In this document: positions 23,002 to 32,742 of the stretch, in pieces
Layout of the letters: every line of letters starts with the position of its first letter
Numbering within the stretch: position 1 is the first letter of the stretch
NCBI RefSeq assembly: GCF_002878395.1
Contig: NW_025892544.1
Span: 124,001 to 188,000, forward strand
Reading direction: 5' to 3'
Length of the DNA: 64,000 nt
From: Capsicum annuum
Taxonomy: Eukaryota > Streptophyta > Magnoliopsida > Solanales > Solanaceae
Position numbers and translations under genes: made by a program
Notes under the pieces: model-generated
What the model was told of the DNA's origin: nothing
The model's database searches: none
What the model saw: only the letters and a program-made list of their open reading frames with translations

Positions 23002-24512
23002 TCATAACACCCAAGATAGACCTCCAATCTGAAGATTATATGGTCATTGTCAAATATAGTAACCCAACAAAGTTTGGGATAGAATCCCTAGGTAATACAT
23101 GGAGTTGTGGCTCTTAACTATTGTGATCACGAAAAGAATTGGAAAAGTAAATGAGGGGATTGTAGTGGCAATTTTGAACAATTAACGAATATCAATTCTA
23201 GTTGTAATTCATTCATAAACGAACACTAGGATTGTGTTTCCCCTGGCCTCTAACTCGGTAAGCTTCTCATGCTTAATCCAACTATTCAATTTTTGTGCAT
23301 GTAGAATATAGTAAGATAGGTATCACCAACTACCTCGCGACACCATTTGGTGAATCTCACTCATCTCCTCTAAGTCTTATAGTGTCTTCTTACTAATGCT
23401 TACCTTGGACCCCAGTTTCAACTATCTCCTCTTGATCTTAAATTAATAAGATGGAAGTTAACCATATTAAGGAGATAACACAAATAAGCTTATTTCAACA
23501 GTTAACTCCAAATCAGTGTTGTGATTTCCTTTTCCCAATCTCTACCTCCCCCTCAAGTTCGTAGTAAATATAGGTTGGGTCCTAACATTCTCAACCGTTA
23601 AGATAACAATAAACTCAAAAAAAGCCCTAGTACATGCATCAACAATAATCTATAAGGATTGAACACTTCCCCCACATTGTTATGTAGCCAGGGTTCCTAC
23701 AACACTAGCTAAGGAAGATTAGTCGCTATGGCTGTGCAATGATTTAAGGAATTCATATTTTAAAATATTCTATAATCAAACAATAATAATCAAGTAAAAA
23801 CCCAAAGCTTCAACTGAATTAATAACCTAAATCACTACAAAGTAATTCCAAGACCAAATTCGGATCTCAGAATCACAATATATATTTGTGACTATATAGA
23901 TTGCGTAAACTCAATACAAAATATCAATACAAGGAAACCCTAAAAAACAAATGCCAAATTAAAAAAGAAAAATAAAGTCGGTGACCACTTACAAAGGTCA
24001 CATACGGTTTTATGTAGTCCTACGAATATAACCATCCTTCCATTTTGGATTCGAAAACTCTCTAGACTTTGAAATTTTGCACATACAAAGGTAACATACA
24101 GACCGTATGTGTCACTTTGTATGTTCCAGGCCTAAGGAACTGAACTTGCAACACTCTGGACTTTTCTCCCAAGACATATATTTGCCACACACGGACCATG
24201 TATGGCATATACAAACCATATATGGTCTTTGTAAGTGGGAGGGTTTGCTTTTTTCCTATAGCTTAGCCTCTGGATTTTCAGTTATTGGGCATACCCTGCT
24301 CATATATGCCAAGTAAGTAACATATACACCCAAAAATGCCTTTGTATGTACCCAAAAACTTCAAATTTCTTCTTTTTCTTCAGATTTACATCCAAAACCT
24401 AGTTTCCTACAAAGCTTACCCAAAACACATCATATCTAACAAAACAACCTAAGAAACTTGCATATTTTCATCCTTTTAAATATTGAAAGTGCTATATTTC
24501 TATAGAACATTA
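23002..24512 (-). repeat. right (5') LTR of element B
   Basis: A 1511-bp LTR pairing with 14527-15914. The start TCATAACACC is a mutated TG end. The palindrome cluster is at 23995-24230, for example 24092-24112 with core ACATACAGACCGTATGT. The TATA box present in the left copy is missing: the sequence passes from 'caaaatatca' directly to 'atacaaggaaaccct' near 23918-23942, a deletion of about 14 bp. This copy would have been the promoter-bearing LTR of the genomic element. Confidence 0.83.
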
Positions 24513-24517
24513 GTAAA

Positions 24518-25007
24518 CTATCTAAATATGTCAAAAAGGTATTTATATAATACATAGAAACTCTAGGAAACTCATCCAAATACAAGATTAAAATTGGAGA
24601 TGATAGCTACCTATGGGGCAACTTATGGGTCATTGGTAGACCACCGTAGGTGCTAGACTCTAAAACTCCCAAGAAACTCTTTGAACTTTAATCTTCTGAG
24701 ACTTGTACTGGCACCTATGGGTCATAGGTTCCACTTCGTAGGTAGAAGGGTCAAAGTTTCCCTATCTGAATCTCTGAAACTCAGTTCCCTTATACTTAAT
24801 CTGGAACATGCGCCACACAGGTTGTACCTACGAGTCGTAGGTGCCCACATAGGTGTTCCAAAACTTTTATTGTCACTCCTTTTCTTAATTTTAGCTCTAA
24901 GAACCTATTTTCCTACAAAACACATCATATCTAAAAGAATAGCCTAACTAACTATATTTTTTTTTTATCATTTTAAGCGTCAAAAGTGCTATTAAATAAT
25001 AGAATAT
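24518..25007 (-). repeat. right (5') LTR of element A, second part
   Basis: This continues the LTR cut at 14526. Text such as 'aaggtatttatataatacat' and 'ctacctatggggcaacttat' aligns with 5396-5500 of the left LTR. The palindrome cluster at 24606-24855 is of the CACCTA/TAGGTG type and matches LTR A, not LTR B. The terminal ~19 bp is degraded, so the end near 25007 is approximate. Confidence 0.75.
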
Positions 25008-26480
25008 CGAAATAAACCAAGGCCAAGGCTACACTATCCACAACATTGGTGACCATGATATCTCTCATTGAGTCTCTCCAATCTGAAGAAGGAGGGAAAT
25101 CTAAAAACCAAAATAAGGGTAAACCAGATGGTTCCAAAGTTGTTGAAGAAAGCTTATCGTAGGAAGAAAAATCTCGGATGGTTTTGGTAATGGCAACCCA
25201 AAATCCTATGAAGAAGCCGTTATTACAAATCAGCCCCATAGGAGAGGAAGACCCATGGAGATGGGTGTTCTAAAATATAGAGCCTAATACAATGATGGGG
25301 TATCCCTGAATAATAGACAAAACCAAAGGTGAAGCATCCAATATGAATCTTGCATGTTACTTGAGGTACTAAAGAAGGTTCCCAAATTAAACTGGGCTTT
25401 TAAGAGGTACAATTTAGGGTGGTTGAACAAACCTGTGGAAAAATATAGAATTAAGTTGATGCGTGAATTCTATGCCAAGTATGGAGAAACCATTGAGATT
25501 GTGACTCCACTTAGGAAAGAGAAGGATATGCATAAGCAACCCAAGTTAGAGACAATGTTAGTTGGAGATGCACTAATTGAAATATGGGAGAAAGATATTT
25601 CTAAATATTTGTTCGGTGACTTGTTTGAGCCAGTAACAACAACTCTAGAATATAATTATCAAATGTTAGAATTGAAAAGGTTAAGATGTTAATTACTGAA
25701 GATAAATTAATGCATTATAAGTGGTTGGCAAACCACATTGTCGAACCAACAAAAACAGGAAATAAGTAAATAGTACACCAATATACAAACACACTTTGAG
25801 TTTCATCACCAAGGATTTCTGGTCTATTATTCGACAGTATATATCACAAATCAAAAATAAAAATACATTGAGTGCTAATAAGGCATGGATGATGGTTGTC
25901 TTTATGGTAGAGTTGGAGATAAACATTCAGTAGATCATTGTGGAAGATATTCGAGAGAGGGCATAACTTTATGACACTACCTTACAATACCTTATTAAAA
26001 AGTTGTGTTGGAAGAAAATTGTTCCTTACATTTCTATTGTTGATAAGTTCACCCTGCCAACTAAGACTACAAATGTAGGTTTAATTAAGGATACCATAAA
26101 TTTGGTGGCTCATGTTAGAGGTTCTTTGCCATATTTGCCTTTACAGACAATGGAGGAGGCAACCCTGACTACAAAGATTCTAGCATCTAAAAATAGCTCT
26201 AATATATTATCTGTACCACAACCCACAATACCTTCAAATATAGATCATTCGGCACCTACTGACTATATATTAGTACCTACAACGTTTTTAGAGTTGATAA
26301 TAAAAAATTAGATTGCATCACATGTAAAGATTAAGAAGATAGAGATAGAGGTGAAGCCCTGTGTGGAAGATGAAATTAGGGCAGAAATATGGGTTATGTA
26401 GACCCATCTTGATAATTTTGAGAGATATATGGAGACTAAGTTGGAGAGCTCCAAGCTCCAAATTTGAGCACAGTCACCGC
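25008..26480 (+). pseudogene. accessory ORF of element C, plant-transposon-protein-like
   Basis: Plus strand, opposite to A, B and D. A charged leader at 25030-25260 includes 'SLIESLQSEEGGKSKNQNKG'. The longest open frame, 25354-25692, carries the core domain: 'AFKRYNLGWLNKPVEKYRIK', then 'LMREFYAKYGETIEI', 'PKLETMLVGDALIEIWEKDI' and 'TTLEYNYQMLE'. A second frame, 26003-26311, carries the C-terminal half: 'CWKKIVPYISIVDKFTLPTK' and 'TNVGLIKDTINLVAH', where related proteins have a 'P.IP.VD....T...IGLIKD' segment. Frameshifts separate the parts. Function is unknown; it is found in 3' parts of plant LTR elements. This is the best-preserved accessory domain in the window. Confidence 0.65.
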
Positions 26481-27454
26481 TGAGTTAGATGAATTAAAAA
26501 TGTAAGAAAGGAGCTTTCTGAGAGGCAGTTTCTAACTGTGTGGCCTTTACCGCTCCTAATATTTGCAAATATTGGTGATTATATTGAGGTGTTAGATTTT
26601 TATGACTAGGCCCCAATAGATGGGATCACGGGTAAAGAGGTATATGAGGAGTTAGAGGAGATGAGGGATGATTTACAAGCTACAAGAAGAGAAAGCGAAA
26701 GGATAAATATTGATAGAACAAGAGCGAGCTAACATTTGAAGTTTTTACTTTTGAGATACATGAGGTTCCACCTACCGTTGTTACTAATACTGCTACTGAC
26801 ACTATGATAGAGAGTGGAAGGGGTACAGAGATGTCCCCCAAATATCAACTCTAAATGCATGGGCTACCACTGGTTCCAACTTTACTAGAGTGCCAAGCCC
26901 ATAGCTAAGGCCATTGGAGATGGAGAGTAGAGTGGGATTACCTTTATGACCCCTATTGATGAGTCCATAATAGGCGTCTAGTGCGCTACAGGTATGTTCC
27001 TACCCTAATATTACATTTTTTTATATTTTCATTCAATGGTGACACTATATGTTTTCTAAGTTAGGAGTGGGGATATACCACATCTGAGGTTTTATTGTTG
27101 TGTTTATTTTCCCTCGGATGTTTATCTAGCTAGATCTGGTGTGTCTCATGTTCTGGTTGCATCATAGTTGCAACATATTTGGGTTGTGTTATTAGTTTTA
27201 GTGTTAGGTTATATGTTGATAATGTAATGTGATTGATTGATCCCATTGTGACATGGTAGGTGGTTTGTGTAAAGAATTTTGGGTTTTAATGATGTTTGGA
27301 TGGGGTTGAACTTGTGTTTTGATTCATGCATGCTTAATTTGAGTTTTGACAATGTGACTGCGTAGTACTCTTAATTTTCTTTTGGTAAGCATCATTTTAT
27401 TTTGTATAGTTTTTTTTTGCGTAAGGATATGCAAATATTTTAAGTTGAGGGTGT
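26481..27454 (+). other. 3' noncoding region and polypurine tract of element C
   Basis: A weak continuation of acidic coding text is seen to about 26980, and nothing recognisable after that. The region ends in TAAGTTGAGGGTGT at 27441-27454, the same polypurine tract that precedes the 3' LTR in A and B but read here on the + strand. That fixes the orientation of element C. Confidence 0.55.
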
Positions 27455-27512
27455 TGATGTTTTGGAAACTTACAACGCTTTCAAAATTTAGAACTATGGA
27501 AATTAGCAAGTA
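27455..27512 (+). repeat. first ~58 bp of the 3' LTR of element C
   Basis: TGATGTTTTGGAAAC... directly after the polypurine tract matches the start of the LTRs of A and B read in this orientation (TGATGT..., a CTTTC-...-TTAAAAT segment, then a 'gaaa-t-gcaagt' segment). After about 58 bp it stops and the sequence continues as the 3' noncoding block of element D in the opposite orientation. Confidence 0.55.
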
Positions 27513-29050
27513 CAAAGGAATATTTTAACTATGAGAATATAAGATATCCAAGGCAGTGAATCATCATCTTTAGCTCGAACTCATTATCCACTCCTGTACC
27601 ACAAGTGAAAACCAACTGCATGTATACATGAAGCACAAGAGTATGACACAAAGAAATCAATTTATGGCAATTATATTAGCAACAGACAACCATGCATATA
27701 TACAAGTCACACTTACCCAAATAAGTATGCAACTTAGCAATACAACCCATGTGCCCTCATATTAGAGATATCTCCCTAACTCATACATGAAATGAAGCAT
27801 GTCAATGTGGGGACGGTAAAGAGACACTCATATTCAGAAAGTAGTTCTACCTAATGTGCATAAAATGCCAAAGGCTTTCCCTTATTTTCTATACCTAAGC
27901 TTTCAGACAATCAAGTCAGGATCATTATAGGACTTTTCTTATCTTGTAATATAGGGTTGAGGGGCTGGCACGGTACATATGGATATCAAGTGACTAATCC
28001 TCCTTGGCACTACACTAACTTTGGGATCTCACTTATTAACCATTTTCACTTTATTTTTGCCCTTATTTCTCCCTTTTTTCGTTTAGAGCACATTCAGGTT
28101 GGGTGTCATTTCTTATTCTTTCTTTTTCAACTTTTTCTTATTTTTCTTCTTTTTTTCCTTTTCTTTTTCTTATATTTTGCCACCACACCCAACCTTTCTT
28201 TCTTTTTCTTTTACTTTCCCATCTTCATACCCACTTTACATTATGCACCACTATGATACCCACTCACAACTTAGGCAATTTGCCTTAGCTAAGGTGCATA
28301 ATGTCCAAGGAGGACTAGGGCCAAAACAGGTTCATTATAATACAAATAGGAAGGTGAAAGGTGAAAGCAAAGAAATAGGCTATACAGGCTCAAAATTGAG
28401 ATCAAGGGATACAATTTTTACATTGGGAAGGCCATTTAGGCTATAAGTGTACTAACATAAAAAGGGTCTATGATACTTTCCTAACCAACTATCCTGCAAC
28501 GTAGGCAAGACCAACTGGGCAAGTTCTGAATTTAAAACACAAAGGGAAATAAGACAGTATCTCAAACTCACATGGCATAGGACTATTTCACAAGCTACTA
28601 CCTCCAGTTCATGAAATTATTTGCTATATTATCATGTCCCAAATTCTAATGCCATAAAAATATCCATGAAGGTCAAACATATATACATCACACACAGTTC
28701 AAAAATAAAAATTTAGAAGGATATCATTTTTATAAAAATCAAAATCAAAACATGTTAATTGCCCTAAATACTTAAAATTCACCTAGTTACACAACACAAC
28801 ACAACACAACACAACACAAAACAAACACATCACGATGCAACAGGTTATGCAACAACATCGCAACCAATGGGAAAAAGAACGGCAATAAAACCCTCAACAT
28901 CTATGGTTTGCCCCACCCCTAACTAAAATATTTTCCACCATCCATAATGCACAAGAATAAATTAAAACCATACCTAGGAAGAACTAAGAGCCAATACGTA
29001 AGAATAAAGTAAAACAAGGGAGGTAAAAATATACCTAGGAAGCACTAAGT
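27513..29050 (-). other. 3' noncoding block of element D
   Basis: Aligns with the noncoding blocks of A and B. It has 'gaatattttaactatgagaa' at the truncated edge (compare 5945-5965), a pyrimidine-rich run at 28045-28230 with 'caccacacccaacc', and a pentanucleotide repeat of ACACA type at 28789-28822. No coding sequence is supported; the Phe/Leu-rich open frames on the + strand at 27957-28446 only reflect the T/C-rich tract. The block joins integrase remnants near 29050 without the integrase C-terminal module. Confidence 0.65.
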
Positions 29051-29960
29051 GGATGCATCATGCCACTCTAAGTTTAGCTTCTTCAATGCCCATAATGCTT
29101 TATGCTCAAGTTCGACCGGTAAGTGACATGCCTTGCCATACATAATATGATATAGAAGGAACTTATAGGAGTCTTATATGATGTTTTGTATGCACATAAA
29201 GCATCATCTAGCTTTCTTGACAAATCAGTCTTATTGGCATTCACCGTTGTTACCAATATGGACTTAATCTCTCTGTTTGAGACCTCAACCTACCCCTCCT
29301 ATCTGAGGATGATAAAGTAACACCACCTATTCTTTACACCATATTTTTCAAGCAAGTCTTTGAACAATAGATTGCAAAGTACGACCTACCATAACTAATA
29401 ATTTCTTGGGGAATGCCAAATTGGGAAAAAATATTTCTTTTCAGAAAAGCAGTGATGCTTCTACCTTCATTATCTGGAAGTGCAATTACCTCCACTTATT
29501 TTTGACACATCGTCAACTACTACGAAAATATATTTCATAATATAGGAGCTCAAAAATGGGCCTAAGAAGTTAATCTCACATACATCAAATAACTCTAACT
29601 CCAAGATAGGTGTCATGGGAGTTCATGGCGCTGTGAGATATTACCCTGTCTCTAACACTGTTCATAAGACTATGCAAAATCATGAGCATCCTTATAAATT
29701 GTGGCCTGTAAAAACCACACTATATAATTTTATGGGTTTCGGGTTCCACTATGATGACCCCCAATCGGTGATGCATGGCAAGCTTCAATAATACTCAATA
29801 TATCCACCTTAGGGATACACCTATGCACCACACCATCTATACAAACCCTTAAACAATAATGGTTTATCCCAAAACAACTTCCTAAACTCATACATGAATC
29901 TCTTGCGTTGTTAGATAGATAGGTCTTTTGGACATTATCACTTGCCAAATAGTTGGAAAA
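29051..29960 (-). pseudogene. integrase remnant of element D
   Basis: Minus strand. Pieces of the integrase start at 29948-29730 ('VCIDGVVHRCIPKVDI', 'ACHASPIGGHHSGTRN', then 'CGFY'). A very broken catalytic core follows to 29240. The '[20 protein letters not shown]' and '[13 protein letters not shown]' segment at 29130-29050 is characteristic of the end of the Athila-like integrase core. The GPY/F-like C-terminal module seen in B is missing. Many stops are present; the catalytic acids cannot be placed with confidence. Confidence 0.68.
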
Positions 29961-30560
29961 ATCAGAAAATCAGGAGACTAGGTCTTGAGATGCTACCAAC
30001 ACCTGCTCATCTAAAAGGGTATCATCTATTTCAAGCTTGTCCCCTAATTTCTACACTGCTTCTTCTTACAACCTTGACAAATGGTCAGAAACTTTATTTT
30101 TTATGCTCTTCTCGTCCTTTACTTCAAAGTAGAATTCTTATAATAATAGAACCCAACAGATTAGTCTTGGTTTTGTATATTTCTTCGCCATAAAAAAACT
30201 TGAATTTGGGTGATCTGTATGAACTATGACCTTAGTACTAATCAAATAGGACCTAAGCTTTTTAGAGGCAAAAACTACTGCAAGTAATTCTTGCTTCATA
30301 ATAGTATAATTTTTTTTCTGTGGAGTTTAGTGCCTTACTGTTATAATAGATTGGATGCAGGATCTTCTCTTTTCTCAATCCTAAGATATCACCCAAATCT
30401 ACTCCACTCGCATCATATATTACCTCAAACGGAGTAGACCAATCAGGCGAGACAATAATAGGGGCTGACATTAGCCACTCTTTTAGGCACTTGAAAGCCT
30501 CGAGAAATGCTTCATCAAAATCAAACTTCACCTCTTTCTCAAGAATCTTGCACAAAGGAT
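29961..30560 (-). pseudogene. RNase H region of element D
   Basis: Minus strand, with an open stretch from 30555 to 30262: 'MCKILEKEVKFDFDEAFLEA', 'SPDWSTPFEVIYDASGVDLG', '[20 protein letters not shown]' and 'YYYEA'. The Y-D-A-S segment keeps the expected first acidic residue, in contrast to element B. Further left, 'NKVSDHLSRL' (30070-30100) marks the end of the domain before the integrase. Confidence 0.75.
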
Positions 30561-31990
30561 TTTCAATCCTTGATAAATCCTTGATGAATCATTTGTAAAA
30601 CCCGACATGCCATAGAAAACTTCAAATGCCCTTTACGGAAACTTGCGGTAATAGCTTCTCAATAACTTCAATCTTTGCCTTGTCTACCTCAATGCCATGT
30701 TTTGAAATCCTATGCCCGAGAAAAATACCTTATTTAACCATAAAATTATATTTATCCCAATTTAGCACCAAGTTGTACTCTTCATATCTCTGCAATGTAA
30801 TGGCCAGATATGCCAAACAATCTTCGATGGAGTCCCCAACAATTAAGAAATCATCTATGAATACCTCGATCATATCCTCCACTATGTCAAATAATATGGA
30901 AATCATGCATCGCTGGAAGGTGGTAGGAGTGTTTCATAACTCAAATAACATCCTCTTAAAAGAAAAAGTCCCATAGAGGCATGTAAATATTGTCTTTTCT
31001 TGGTCCTCGGGAGCAATAGTAATTTGATTGTAGTGCGAGTACCCATCAAGAAAATAGTAAAAAATCCGGCCTATTAATCTGCCCAGTATCTGACCAATTA
31101 AAGGCATAGGGAAGTGGTTCTTTTGGGTCCAAGAGTTTAATTTTATATAATCCATGCATACTCTCTAACTAGTAACTGGTCTCATGGGTACAAGTTAATT
31201 TCTTTCATTGGGAACTACTGTGATTCCACCCTTCTTTGTCACACATTGACCCGAGCTAACCCACTTGTTTTTCGCAATAGGATGAAATACTCCAACATCT
31301 AACCATTTAATAATTTCCGTCTTCACCACCTCTTGCATATGATGATTCAATTGCCTTTGGTGTTCAATGTTAGGGGTATATTCTGGCTCAAGTTGTATTT
31401 TGTCAATGAAAATACCAGGTAGAATACCTATTATGTCTGCCACGGTGTATCCTACAACTCACTTTGATCTATACAATACCAATGTCAATGTTTCAATTTG
31501 TGGCTCCATCAAATCTACAACAATAATTACCGGTAATGTATTATTGTCCCCCAAGAATACATATTGTAAGTGAGAGGGGAGGGCCTTCAATTTCATAATC
31601 AGTGGCTCCTCTACGGATGCTCTTACAGGAGGTGTGGTTCTGTTTTTCAAATCAAGGTCAAGCTTCTTTGGAGCATATTTCTAATAACCCCTACCATACA
31701 ATGTCTACACTATTTCATCATATTTTTCAATGTCATCACTATCAAAATTCATGATCACTACTACTAATGCTTCAACTCAAGCCTATCTTCAATAGGCACC
31801 ATTTCTGCAGCCACATCATCATCAAAATTGTCTATTACTAATTCCATTCTCATATTATTTGGTTGTTGCACTGTCAGTCACAGACTATCAATCTACTTAT
31901 CATTTATTTTGAGAGTTATCTCTTCTAAGTCCATATCAATCACTGCCCTAGCTATGGAGATGAAGGGTCTACCCAAAATGATAGGGGCTT
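30561..31990 (-). pseudogene. protease end and reverse transcriptase of element D
   Basis: Minus strand. Next to the copia insertion the text resumes with 'APIILGRPFISIARAVID' (31988-31930), the protease C-terminus. A linker follows, then 'ASVEEPLIMKLKALPSHLQY' (about 31620-31560) and RT: 'LNHHMQEVVKTEIIKWLDVG', 'MDYIKLNSWTQKNHFPMPLI', 'CLYGTFSFKRMLFEL'. The active site F-I-D-D is at 30850-30861 in 'EVFIDDFLIVGDS', followed by the thumb to about 30570. Most RT motifs are readable with only a few stops, making it the best-preserved RT of the Athila-like group here. Confidence 0.82.
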
Positions 31991-32742
31991 TGTTGCAGCC
32001 CAGGGGTAGCACCACATTATAATGGACCAGGTACCTCAAAGTCAATCACAGGCAAAAATAAAGTAAAGCAACTAGAACATAATATAATGTAGAAAGTGTA
32101 AATGACATAAGATTTAACATGAAAACCTTATTACTCTAGGAGGAAAAACCATAACTTTCACTCAAAAGCACCCAAAAGTTCCACTATAATCAAACTCTTG
32201 CTGACAGACCCAAACTTGAACCTAACTCTATGTTCCTCCTTATTGTAACCTTAATACAACTTCACCTTCACAACTCTGCCAAGACTCCCTCAATATGGAT
32301 TAACTCTAACCAGTATCAAATATAGGTAACTTTACCTAAGCACTCTAAAAGTAAGGAAAACAAAAGAACATTACTCTTATAGACTGAGTAATTCAATTAC
32401 AAATCAAGCTTCACTCAAGAATACTTTCTATTTTAGCACACACATACACCTAAGAGCTTGAGCAATGTTGAATATGGATATTTTTCTTCCTTCTCTCTTT
32501 AGCTCTCTAATTTTGAAATTGCAAACCACTTGATAAAGAAACATACTTTTCCTTTTATAGTTAATGATGGTTAGGGTTGAAATGCTATTACACCAGGTAT
32601 CTCAAATAGTACAAACACCACTTGCACAGTTTATTACACAAGAGGAAAAAACTGTGCAAATGCATGCCAACTGTACTATTTCCTTAAACATCCAGAGACC
32701 TGGCCCCTTGAGGTTAGTTACTCATCATCAAAATAAGATACA
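31991..32742 (-). repeat. left (3') LTR of copia element F
   Basis: 752 bp, aligned from end to end with 37907-38665 by blocks such as 'ccactataatcaaactcttg' and 'acaactctgccaagactccc'. Like the right copy, it carries a GGACC.GGT.CCT-type near-palindrome close to each end (32023-32036 and 32694-32713). Confidence 0.88.

Larger units (their letters stand above)
14527..24512 (-). mobile_element. Athila-like Ty3/gypsy element B, full length, inserted in the LTR of A
   Basis: A 9986-bp element bounded by TGGTAAGGCC on the left and ...GAACATTA on the right, flanked by the perfect 5-bp repeat GTAAA (14522-14526 and 24513-24517). Minus-strand order: 5' LTR (24512-23002), primer region, gag, protease, RT, RNase H, integrase, 3' noncoding block, polypurine tract at 15915-15930 and 3' LTR (15914-14527). 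The two LTRs differ visibly (roughly 15 percent by eye, plus indels), so the insertion is old. The polyprotein has stops and frameshifts but keeps the catalytic motifs of RT and integrase. Confidence 0.88.
4474..25007 (-). mobile_element. Athila-like Ty3/gypsy element A, pol-less, carrying an accessory ORF and split by element B
   Basis: Read on the minus strand, the order is right LTR (25007 to 24518 plus 14526 to 13619), primer-site region, gag, protease, internal promoter-like block, accessory ORF, 3' noncoding block, polypurine tract and left LTR (5884-4474). The RT, RNase H and integrase found in B and D are absent: the reading passes from protease at about 11040 to the post-integrase landmark 'cttgatttaacgtcgcgacg' at about 10840. 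The element is therefore non-autonomous. Excluding B it is about 10.5 kb. All genes carry stops and frameshifts. The left edge is sharp (TGATTCGCCC at 4474). The right edge is approximate and no target duplication was recognised. Confidence 0.75.

Noticed and set aside
27957..28446. Overlapping Phe/Leu-rich frames on the + strand resembling membrane proteins
   Set aside because: They come from the T/C-rich noncoding run that also occurs, with different frames, in elements A and B.
28789..28822. ACACA-type pentanucleotide repeat considered as an independent microsatellite locus
   Set aside because: It is an expanded version of a tract present at the same place in A and B, so it belongs to the shared 3' noncoding block.
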